DNA of 64,000 nucleotides from CBDCYN01 sp965224205 (GTDB lineage Bacteria > Planctomycetota > Phycisphaerae > Phycisphaerales > Phycisphaeraceae): contig CBDCYN010000016.1 of assembly GCA_965224205.1 (NCBI GenBank), positions 214,528-278,527 on the forward strand, read 5' to 3'. Every line of letters starts with the position of its first letter. Within the stretch, counting starts at the first letter, position 1. Below, in pieces: positions 46,539 through 58,500 of this stretch. Made by a program: the position numbers and the translations under genes. The notes beneath the pieces are model-generated. The model saw nothing but the letters and a program-made list of their open reading frames with translations, did not search any database and was not told the DNA's origin.

Positions 46539-49500
46539 TCATAAATCGCCTAGGCCTTCGTCATCAGTTTGGACCGTAAAGATATCGAACGAGGTCGTCC
46601 CGGCACGGCTTAGCAAACCAAACCGGCCGTCTGTCACGAGTGCGTTGAACGCGTAACTCATCGTGGGCTGGTCATTGAGCGTGACGCTCACGGTCGTGCC
46701 ACGGATCGTCAATCCCAAGGAATAATCGGTGTCCGCAAGGATCGGGGCGTCATACGTCGCGTCGACGAACCAGCCCTTGGCGGTACGGTGACCGATCGTG
46801 ATCTTGCCCGCTGAGATCGTGACATACTTGAAATGCTCGTCATCGTACTGATCGAAGACAAACCCACCCTCTCCCGTCACGCTAAGCGTGGTCGACAACA
46901 AGATCGATGAGGCGGGTGACACGAACAAGTCCGCCGTGCTGATTGCAGGGCCCTGAGCGCTGGCCGTTCCTTGGTAACTTCCGTTTGTCAGCGCCCATGT
47001 GCCGGTCGCCGCCGCGGCGGCCAACAGATCCCCGGTCGTGCCGTCGTTGAAATCGACCGTTTCGGTATAGGTGATCGCCGGTGCAATCCGCTGAACGACC
47101 AGGTTATCGATCCTGGCCTTCGCGTTATCTGCCCCTAACCCCACCATCCCTTCATTGGCGAAGTGGATGAAGCCGTCCTCGTCGACCCGGGGAGCGAACG
47201 CGTAAGACAGCGTGTGTTGGTTGTCGACGATCAGCGTGACCGCCGAACCGTTCACGGACAGGAACACGTTGTAGTCGGTGTTCGATTTCAAGGAACCCTG
47301 GGCCGATCCTTGGACGTCGACGATCCACCCGCTCTCGTTTCGGTGGCCGATCTCGAGCTTGTTCGTAGATACGTTGATCCCCGCGAACTTGAAGTCCACG
47401 TCGCTCTGGTAGTCGAAGACCAGGTAGGCGTTGGCCTTGAACCCACCGGTCGGTTTGGCGGGGTTGAGCGTCGCCAGCATTTCAAAGTACTTGGGGATGT
47501 ATTTGTTTACGTTAAAGACGCTCAGCGCATCATCACCCAAGGCCACCGGCTCGACCTGGTACCTCCCGTTAGACACGGTCCACACACCGGCGTCGATGAA
47601 GAACCCTTCGGCGCTCTGATTGCCCTGTAGGCCGTTGAAGCTGGCCGATCGCAGCACATCACGTTTGCCGCCGGGGATGTTCCCGGCCTGAGGGTCTGCC
47701 GGCGCACCGGTCTGGTCTTGCCAGGCAAAGTCTTTCTGCAGGACCAGACCCAACTCCCCGAACGGTTCGCCGTTGCGTCCCGGGTTCGGCTTGTTCTGGG
47801 TTGGTGGCGGTGGGGTGGCGCCGCCGTTGGCGTCGCCGTAGCGGGTCGGGTCGGCACCGTCCCCGGCTGAGAGTGCATACAGGAATTCCGGCAGGAACGG
47901 CTGGAGCGTGCGGCTAACGGTCGCCATCCCGAACGGCGCGAACGGCACCAGGTAGCTGTTGTACTCACCGACCCAATCGATCAGCCGGTCACCGCCGGTA
48001 TTGGCGATCAGGACGTCGCGCCCGGCCCCGCCATAGGCACGGTCTTCGTAATCAGGATGGGTATCCGGTTCATCGTTCTGATCCTGATTGGTGTCGTGGT
48101 CGTCATCCGCGTTGAGCAGGTCGTTGCCCCAACCGCCGTAGGTGTTGTCACGGCCGGTGCCCCCGACGATCCAGTCGTTGCCGAGATCACCAAAGGCCGC
48201 GTCGGCGCCGTCGTCATTGACCGGGGCGTACTCCACGCTCTGGTTCTGGTTGCCAGGTGTCTGCCCGCCCGGTCGCCACACGCCCTCGAGCTGATCGAAA
48301 TTGAGCAGGAACTCCAGCGGCGCGTCCGGGTTGCCGGGTTTCCAGAGGTTCCCGCTGCTGTCGAGCTGCACCTTTCTGCGCGGCTCGTACTCGTCGTACA
48401 GGAAGAACTCGCCGGCCCGGAACCGGTTGTTGAGGTGCTGGCCGTCGACGTCCACCGGGTTGAATGCCAGCACGTCGCCCGGATTCGGGTTGCTGACCGT
48501 ATCCCCCGGGTTGATCAGCTGCGGCATCGACAGGTCGACGAAGGACCCGTACCCGAGGTCGAGCACACCGCCGGTCGGGTTCCCGTCGGCATCAAACGTT
48601 GGCACGTACGCCGCTTCGAGCGCCTCGGCACCGGAGATGGCGTCATCGCCCGAGGCTCCGTGCAAGAAGTCGTCGTCGAGACCACCGAAGATAATGTCAT
48701 CGGCAAATGGCGTGTGATCGGCGTTGTCGGGGAACTCGTCATCAAGCCCCAGCCAATCCGGGTCGTAACTGAAGGGCACAAGGTCCACCGATTTCTTCAG
48801 TTCACCCTCGACGTGGACGACCGCGAACTGGATGTTGCCCGGCGTCTTGATGACCTCGTTGAGCACGGTGCCGTCCGAATACTTCGGCCTCGGGTCGTCA
48901 TCCAGGAGACCGGCGATCCCGTACAGCGGCTCGCCAAGCGTGCTGTTGCGGCTGGTCAGCAGCAAGCCGTCGTCGCCCAACACGCCGTCCTGGCCCGTGC
49001 CGCCCGAGACCCAGTCGTCGCCGTAACCGCCGACGATGTCGTCGTCGTCACTGTTGCCGAAGACCACATCCGACCCGGTCATCCCGAAGATATAATCGTC
49101 GCCCGATTCGCCGAAGATCAGGTCGCCAGCCCCGTTGTCCGCCGCCTGCCCCACACCGTCGCCGTCTGGGTCGGCAGCGCCATCCACGTAGAGGCCGCCC
49201 CGGAAGTCGGCCCCACCGAGCGTGTAGTCAAGCTGCTGCATGGCCCGAACGACGATCCGCTCGTCGCCTCGGTCTTCAAACGCGGAGTTTTGGTCGTAGT
49301 TAAACTCACGGAATTCGTCCTGCCCGATCTCCACGAGACGGAAGACGTTCGCGTTATCGCCCATGATGAAGTCCGCGTCCGCCGAGTGCCGGTCTTCCAG
49401 GGAGATGCTCGGGTCGTCGCCCGTCGGGACGCCGCCCGCGTTTTCGGTGCCCAGGTCGGTATCGGTCGCGCCCACAAAATCGTTGCGGGCGATCCGCGCC

Positions 49501-52500
49501 GGCGCCCCGGCCCCGCCGAAGATCGTGTCCGACCCGTCGGGCCGCATCGCCTCCGTCACGAGGCCGAACAGGTTCGAGCTGCCGCCGATGAGGTCGTCCT
49601 GCCCCAGCCCGCCGAAGATGAGGTCGCTGCCACCGTTGCCCTCCATGTAGTCGTCGTCATCGGACGCCGCCTCGGGGATGTTGAAGTAGAGCGTGTCGTC
49701 GGTGTCCGGGTTGGACCCGGCATCGGCCACGTCGATCTCACGGGTGATGAACTGCGGCAGGCCGTCGTCGGCGGTATCGATGCTGCCGTCACCCTGCATC
49801 AGGTCGTCGGCGAGCTGGCCGAACATGACGTCCTTATCAGCGCCACCAGCCATCACGTCAGCCCCGAACAGCCCGTTCGGCGTCGTGTCCGCGTGATCCA
49901 CCAATTCGATATCGCGGCCGACGGTGTCTTGCGGGTCGCTTTCGGCGACCGGCAAGACGTTCGTCGTGATCGTCGCGTCCCCGTCAAGGCTCGTCGTGTA
50001 GATCGCGTCCTCGGTCAGGACGCGGAAACGTGGGCTGACGTCATCGCCACGCCGCCACACAATGGCGTTGTCCCCGGCCATCGCGTCGTCGCCGCTGTCA
50101 CCGTCCATCAGGTCGTTAACCGCGGGGTTGAGCGTCGCCACGATCGCCGGCACGGTCAGCTCATCGAAACCACCCGCCACGTTGTGACCGCCGATCATGT
50201 CGTCATCGTCGCTGCCGCCCCACATGCGGTCGTCACCCTGCTGACCGAGCATCACGTCGTCGCCCTCTTCGCCCCACATCAGGTCGCCGTCCCCGCCGTC
50301 TCCGTCGCCCACGTCGATCGCGAAAAAGTTGCGCGAATGGATATCCGTCAGTGTGCTGAACTGCGGGTACAGCCGCCCGTGGTCGCCGAACATCAGGTCA
50401 TTCCCGTCGGCGCTTTGGATCCCGTCGGCTTCGCTGCCCGTGTCGCCAAACAGCGTGTCGGTATCGGTGCCGCCCAGGATCGTGTCCCGGCCGTTGTCGC
50501 CGTACAAGAGGTCGCGCCCGCCGTTGTTGGGTTGCTCGGTGGTGATCAAGTCCAAGGTGTCCAGGTTCTCGTCCCGCGCGGCGAAACCAGCAGCTAGGGC
50601 TGGGTTTTCATCCCCCACGACGATCCCCGTGACCTCGCCCAACCGCCCGGTCGACAGCCATTCCAGGGCGCCGTTGTCGCCGAGCATGATGTCATCATCA
50701 TCCAATGCATTCGACACGACCGTGACGACTTGCTGATCGCCGTACAAGGTATCGCCGCGGACCCCGCCGAGGATGATGTCACGACCCGCGTTGCCGGACA
50801 CGGTATCGGCACCGCCGGTGTCGTCGACTGCGTCGTTCTCGTCGGTGCTGCGCAGCAGGGCCGTGGCCCCACCACGAACGATGCGCCGGTCGTCTCCATC
50901 GAGCAGGTTGCCGTCGAGCGCCGGGTCGACCAGCAGCATCAACCCGTTATCGCCCAGCAGGACATCGTCACCGTCGTCTGCCCCGCCGCCGGCGGATTCA
51001 TCGTCGCCGTAGATCACGTCACCCGCTGTGCCGCCCATCGCCACATCGGCGCCGGCGTTGCCACGGATCGTGTCCGCCCCGCCCAGACCGTCGGTGAACG
51101 ACTCGATCCGATCGAGGGTCGCCAGGTTGGCCGGGGACGCGCCCGTCAGGGCGAGCGTGAGATCCAGATCGGCCGTAAAGTCGACCAGCCCGTTGTCGCC
51201 CAGCAGGATGTCGTCGCCGTCGGTCGCACCCGGTGTGGCCGCGTCGCCCCAGATGTCATCGCCGCCGACCCCGCCCATCGCGATATCGATGCCCGAGTTC
51301 GCCTCGATCGCGTCGTCGCCGCCGGTCGCCTCGAGCGTGTCGGTCGTGAAGACCCGCGCCAGCGTGCCGTGCTGGAGGTAGTCGACCTGCCCGTTGTCGC
51401 CCACGAGGATGTCGCTGTCGGCCGTGAGCGGCCCAACGGTCCCGTCCAGCTCCGCGTCCCCAAACAGGTTGTCGCCGCGGCCGCCGCCGATCACCACATC
51501 GTCGCCGTCGCCGCCAGATAGATTGTCCTCGCCGGTGAAGGGCACGTCGGCCAACGTCAGATCGATGCTCTTGATCGTCTGGAGCACGAACAGCTCGCCC
51601 TTGCCGAAGACATAGTCGGGGTCGGTCGGCTCGATGAACGAAAGGTCAAAATCGATCTGCCCCCGGTCGCCCACCAGCACGTCGTTGCCGAGCTCGCCGA
51701 TGCCGTCGTCGGCACCCGGGCCGCCGATCAGGAAGTCGTCGTCTTGACGGCCATCGAGGGTGTCGTCGCCGCCTTGTGATGGGTCGGTCTCGTTCGAGAC
51801 GATCTTCGTCGGCGCTGCTACCCAGACGTCAGCCACCTTGGTGTTCGGGGTGATGGTCACGAGCGTGACCTGTTGGAGCATCTGTACATGGTCGCCAGCC
51901 AAGACGTCACGGCTGTCGAGGTCGTCGGGGTTGAACGCGTCGTCTCCGTCGATGAAGTCGCCACCCTTACCCCCGACCAGCACGTCCCGGCCGGTGCTGC
52001 CGAAAATCTGATCGTCGCCGCCGAAGTCCTTGTCCACCGACAACAGCTCGGTGGCGAACGCCGCACCGGCTGCGGGCTCGAAATCAAAGGTCACGCGGCC
52101 GTGATCACCGAACACCACGTCGTCGCCGCTGCCGGCCTTGATCAGGTCTTCAATGGTCTGACCCACCGCGGGATCGCTGGGTTGCAGGCCCAGCCCGCCG
52201 CCGCCGAACACGATGTCGTTGTCCTGGCCCGCGTCGATGGTGTCGTCCCCGTCGCCGGGTTCGGACGCGGCCTCGAGCCGCTTGAAGTCCTGCGTTGGGG
52301 CGGTGTAGGTGTCCCCGCCGGGCAGCCCGTCGAGGTCGTCGCCCGCGACCCACACAACGATCTCGCCGCTGTCGCCAAAAATGACATCAGCCCCGACATC
52401 GCCCGTGATCGTGTCGTTCCCGGCGTTGCCCAAGAGGATGTCGTTTTCCGTGCCGCCGGCGATCGTGTCGTCGCCGCCGTTACCAAAGACGATGTCGCTG

Positions 52501-55500
52501 TCGCGGCCCGCGAAGATCGTGTCGTCACCGTCGGTGCCGCCGTGCGGGGTGCCGCGGCTAAACCGATCGCCCTCGACCCAGGTGAACGCGTCGCCGTCAT
52601 TCTCCAGGTCGACGCGGACGTTATCGCCGCGGATCAAGTCGTTGCCCGCCTCGCCGTAAATGGTGTCGTCCCCAGCACCACCGCTGACATTGTCGGCGCC
52701 GAAGTTGCCAAACAGGGGTAACAACCGCAGCGGGTCCCCGTCCATGCCCATCTGAAGCATGAAATCGCCATCCAACAGGAACGTCGAATCAGCCCAGATC
52801 TTGTCGTCACCGCCGTTGCCCTGGATTTCGTCCGATCCGCCGCCGCCGCTGATGATGTCGGCACCCTGAGTCGCGGGTGTGATAAAGAGCGGTTCATCGG
52901 TGCCGGGCGCGAGGTCGAGCATGCAGTCGGTGATGCTGAAATCGAGATCGCCCCATATCCGGTCGTTGCCGGTTTCGCCCATCAACACGTCAGCGTCCCC
53001 GCCGCCGGTGATCAGGTCCACGCCGTCGCCGCCGAGGATGGTGTCTTCGCCGTCGCCACCAGACAACGTGTCGTTTCCGTCGTTGCCGAAGATCAGGTCG
53101 TCGTCGCCACCCCCAGTGGCTACATCGTTGCCAGCCCCCGCGGTGAGGGTGTCGTTTCCGATACCGCCGTCTAGGCAGTCGTCCCCAGCCCCACCATCGA
53201 GCGTGTCGTTCCCGGCCCCGCCGGTCAGGTGGTCTTTACCGGTATCGCCGGTCAGCAGGTCGTCCGCGTTGCCGCCCTGGAGCATGTCCGCCCCCGCGCC
53301 GCCTTCGAGTTCAACCCGTACATCGCCGTTTGTCGCGTCGGAATCAATGATGACCTTGTCATTGCCCTGACCGGCGAAACCGAGGATCCGGTCGAACCCC
53401 TTGTCGCTTTTGAAGTCTTGCCAATCGTCATTGCCGTTTTCATCAAAGTCCGGGCCCTTGCCCTTGACTCTGATATGTTTGTCGCTCAGAATTTCAATAT
53501 GGATTTCTTCATTGCCGTCGACCGGGTCGTCGGCCCCGTTGTTCGTGTAGATCCGATCGGTGGCGAATTCGCCGATGTTCAGGCGTAGCGTGCCGTTCTC
53601 CATATCGGTCGCCAACACCGGAGTACGCGGGACCACGTAGTGCTCTTCATACAGCGGCAGGGTCGGGCCGAACTGGAATTCTTTGCGCCACGCCCCGAAC
53701 AGGGCTTCGATGTACGCGAACAGCCGGGCTTCGATCAGGGCGTCGACATCAAACAGCCCCAACGGCCCCACGCCTTCTTTAAACCCGTTATAGAGGTTGG
53801 TGAGGATCTCATCGAGCCGCACACGGAAGTCCCCGTCTGGGTCGGCCAGGTCGAACCCGACGCTGGCGAAGATCCCGCCGCCGACCCCCGCCGTGGCGAC
53901 CACCGCGTTGAGCTCGGCCGCAGCCGTGATCTCCCCGGTCACCAACACCTCCGGCACGTCGACGCCCGGCTCCCCGGTGAAGGGGTTATCGTCGTAAATA
54001 AAGAAGCCCTGCACCAGATCCAGCGGGTTTCGCCCCCCGTTGATGAAGCGGAAGATCCCCTCGGTGTCGTAACCAAACGCTAAGTCGATGATGGCGTTGA
54101 TCCCACCGGCGAACCGGGCCCCCAGCCCGTCCCAGATCGGGACGTAGATCGAGAAATCAAACCCGAACTCCAGCGGCGCCAAGTCATAAGCGACCAGGGT
54201 CATGTTACGACCGAAGAGCAACCCGAGAATCTCGAAGGGGTCATCAAGGAATGGGAATGAGAACCCGCCGCTCTCCGCATCACCGCCGACTCTTTCGGTC
54301 AGGTCCCCCAGTCCGCCTTCAACGAAGCCTGAGTCGATGAATTCGAACACGTCTACCAGCTCATCAGGAAGTACTTCCGACAGCGCGTTCAACACACCCT
54401 CCAGATCCTGGCTGGGATCGATCAAGCCGCCGACCTGGTTCATATCCGTAAGATCCAGGCCGCCGCTACCGCCAAAGCTCAACGTGTCCGCCATAATCGT
54501 GATGTAACCATTCTCTCCGTCTTGAGCGACAGTCGACGCGAAATCCACGACCTGGTCGAGCAGCTCCAGCGCCGTGACCAGGCTCGGGTCGACAATCCCG
54601 AACGTCGCGGCCACGTCCAGCAGCGAAGTCGGGCCCAGCAGGTCGGACAGGACCGGGATCGGGTCGGTGAGGATGTCCAGGATCGGATCAATCGGCTCGA
54701 TCACGTCGTACACGTCGCCGATAAACGGGCCGATGGTGTCGCCCAGGAACGACCCGATGTCGAGCCTGATGTTGCCCAACTCCAGCAAAGGCAGCTCGGG
54801 GTGTTCCGCGTCGACCCCGATGTGGTTGCCGTCGATCGTGACGTCCCCGAACCCCCAAGCGAAAGCGAAATCGGCGAGGATCTTAGGCAGGCCGATGCCG
54901 TCTAGGTTCTCGGTGACCCCCAGCGTGAACTCGAAATCGAGGTCCACCTCGGCCCCGAAATCGACGTCGAAGTCGAGGTTGCTGATCTCGCCGAACCCGA
55001 TCCGCCCGTTGTCGGTTCCGGTCACGTCCACCGAGAACGCGGCGGCCAGATCGTCGTTGGTACGTAGATCGTCGTGCGGATCCTGTGGGTTCATTTCGTC
55101 AATAATGTTCTCGTTGATCGCGGTCAACTCCAGGAGAAATAGCTGAGCACGAATGTCCTTCGGAGCGTAAACCACGATCTCACCCGAAAGGTCAGCCTCA
55201 CCGTCGGGGTTGACCTGGAAGAAGAACCCATCTTCGAGCGTCACCCCCATCCCGAAGGTGAAGTCGACCGCAAGATGAACCGTGACCGGTTCGTTGATCT
55301 GAAGCTGGAACACCTCGAGGTTCAAGTCGACGTCGTTAGTAGAGAGGTCCTTATGTACATGCAGGTCGATCACATACGAGAACCCGTCGGCTGCGAATAT
55401 GTCGTCGGCCAGGTTGCTGAAATCCGCCCCATCGACGAACTGGTAGGTCGTCGTGGTGGCCCCGTTGAACAGCTGAAGCTCGATCGCGTCCCCGAGGAAG

Positions 55501-58500
55501 CTCAGGCCAGAGATCGCCTCCTTAAGCGCTTCACCTACCTGCCTGAAGATATCCGCCGCCAGTTCCGGGGCGGTCTCGATGATGTTGGTGATCGCCGGGA
55601 TCACATCGTTGCGGATGTCGTCGATAAACTCGCCGGCGTCCTCGAGCGCATCGCCCACCAGGGGCAGGTCCTCGAGCGCCGCGTCACCAAACACGTCCCC
55701 GGTGATCAGGTCACCAAGGGTGCCCAGGACGGTATTCGCACCGGAAAGGAACAGGTTCAGGGTATCCAGCAGGGACAGGCTATCCAGATCGATCTGAGAA
55801 AAATCGGGGATCGAGTTGAGGGTATAACTGACCCCATCGGCGCTGAACGGGTCCGTGACCACGGCGCTAAAATCGAGGTTCCCGATAAAGCTAGACGACG
55901 TCGGGAACGATATCGGCAACACCGCGGCCACCCCGAGTTCGACGTCCACGTTGTCGGTATTGAAGATCGCCGACGCGTTGGCCCCGTCAAAGAATTCGGA
56001 CAGCGTGATGTACCCGTCACCCGGTGTGCCAACATCGGGCAACTCGATGTTGATCGAAGCTCCTGTGTCGTTGCCGAGCACCGCGTTGTTGTTAAGCACG
56101 GCCCCGCCGTTGGTCACGAACAGGCCCAGCGGCCCCAGCGCCCCGGTGAAGGTCACGTTCTCAGCCGAGGCGAACGCGGTCAGGCCCAGGTGTGTAAAGC
56201 CGTCGATGCCCTCGGCGTCGTTCTCGTCGACCACGAGGAAGATATTGTCGAGGACCTCGGTCTCGGTGTGGACCGGGTCGTCGAGGATTGCCGATAGCCC
56301 GCCCACGTCGACGCCGAACACCAGCGACGCGTCGAAGTTGAACTCGGCCGCAAGATTGGCCGCGCCGCTGAGCTCGAGCCCCGGGACCGTGATCCCGACC
56401 TCGCCCTCGAGTAGCTCGACCATGTCGATCTCCAGCGGGAGGATGTCGGAAAAGTTACGATCGAAATCAAGGTTGAACGTCAGGATCCCCGGGCTGTTGG
56501 CCTGGTACCCGATATGAGCGGCGGGGCCGATGAACCGCTCCAACCCTTCATTGACCTTGTCTAGCAGTTCTTGGAGGCTCTGGGCTGGGTTGGCGGCGAT
56601 ATCCTCGACGGTTTTCGCGAAGTCTTCCACGAACGAGAGCGTGTCCGCCAGCGACACCCCCAGCAGCGGCAGCGGCTCATTGACGATGTCCAGGTTCTGG
56701 ACGTACGACTTGAGCCAATCGGCGATCGCGCGCAACGCGGCGATCGCGTCATCCATATCAAAGTTAGCCAGGTCGGCCAACGACCCCAATTTGGCATCGA
56801 CGGTGACCGTTTCCAGATTGGTGATATCCCTCAATTCCACATGGATGGATGGCGATCCCACCACTTCGCTCAGTTCGTCATCTAGATCGTCTGCAACGCC
56901 GCCGGCCCCCGCGATCTCGATAGCCGCGCCGACCCAGTCGATCGACGCCGAGCCACGCAGGTCAATCTCTTGGTCTTCATACTTCTCTGGCTCCTGACCT
57001 TCGACTAGACCGAGCCCGAGAATATCGCCATCAGCACCGGGGCCCTCGAGCACGGCGATTAAACCGTCATCGGCGCTGAGCGGCTGGCCAAGTGCGTTGA
57101 AGATGTCTTTGATATAGATTCTGTTTTCTTTCACCGGCGGGGGTTCTTCGCCTTCGACTACCTCATCGACCCCGAAGTCGGCGTCGACGGCTGCATCCAG
57201 TGCGATCGTCGCGGTGCCTAGATCAAGCTTGACAAACCCAAAGTTGGCTGTGCCGGTGGCGCTGCCATCAAGCTCAATCGACGCATCCAGGTGCACGTCC
57301 TGGATGAACGCTTGCAGTCCATCGAACTCGCGTGCGGAAATCCCCTCATCCAGGCCCAGGTCGTCTTCACTCACCTCGTTGACCGACGACAGCTCGATCA
57401 CCTTCAAGCTCGGGTCACTCACCGCGAAGACCAGACGCGGGCCTTCCAGCCCGGCCACGACCTGGCCGGCCAAGGCACCGCCGCCGATCGCCGCGTTGAT
57501 CGCGTCCACGACGCCCGGCAGATCATTCGTGATGGCCGCGTCGTCGATCGTGATCACCTGCTGCGTGACCACCCCGCCCGCATCGGTCACGTTAATCGTG
57601 AAGCTGGCGTCATCGCTGAGCGTGGCGTCGATCGACGGGCCGACGCGCGGCGTCGTTGCGTTGACCGCGCCGATCGTCTCGGCCGGATCGATCCCGCCGA
57701 GCGTGATGGAATCGGCGAACGCGAATTCTAGATCGGTGTCCAGGGCCGCCGTCGGCTGTGAGAACCGGATCCCCCAGGTCCCGGTACCATTTGAGTCTTC
57801 ATCAAGGAACTCGACCGCGGCAGCCGTGAGCACGGAACCGAGGGTCTGGTCGCCGCCCATGAACACGGTTTCGTGCAGCGCCAGGTTGATATCACGCGCC
57901 GCGGCGCGTGCGGCCTCCGCCACGGTGGCAGGAGTCATTCCATCCTCGAGAACTTCATTGTCGCTGAGAATGGCCGAAACGTTGAGGGGGCCCGAGTCTT
58001 CAGCGCCCTGGAGGAGTTGTACCGTGAAATTGACGGCCCCCAGGTTCCCGTTGGCCGGCAATGGGGTGGCAGGATCGTCCCAACCGGCGACCATCGAAGC
58101 ATCGGTCGTTAGGGACAACTTGGACGAAACCGCGTCATCCTGCAACCCGAGTTCGGCCCGCGCGATCGGGTTCGTCCCATCCACACCGATGAAATTGATA
58201 TCGATACCCGGATCGGGCGACGCAATTTTGATTTGATGGCCGACAACCTCATCGCCGACGATCGTAGCGTACGTCCCGGCCCCGAAGGCCATTAAGAGGT
58301 CGTTGTTCATTGAAAGCACGTCGTTCAGGTCCCCGACCAGGTCCTCGACCGACGTGTTGTTGGCGGTATTCTCGACCGATAACGTCACGGGCACGTTCAC
58401 GGTCTGGACGACGTCCGCGTCGTCCTTCCCGATGATGGTCAGATCGAAAACCGCGTCGTCGCTGAGTTGCCCGTCGACCGGCAAACGTGAGGCTGAGGCA

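Noticed and set aside
48057..50597. 846-codon open frame on the plus strand, and many shorter ones, inside the giant gene
   Set aside because: Antisense shadow of GC-rich, Asp/Gly-codon-rich RTX repeats; composition is Val/Arg/Ala/His-heavy with no motif, and the minus-strand frame has clear domains.
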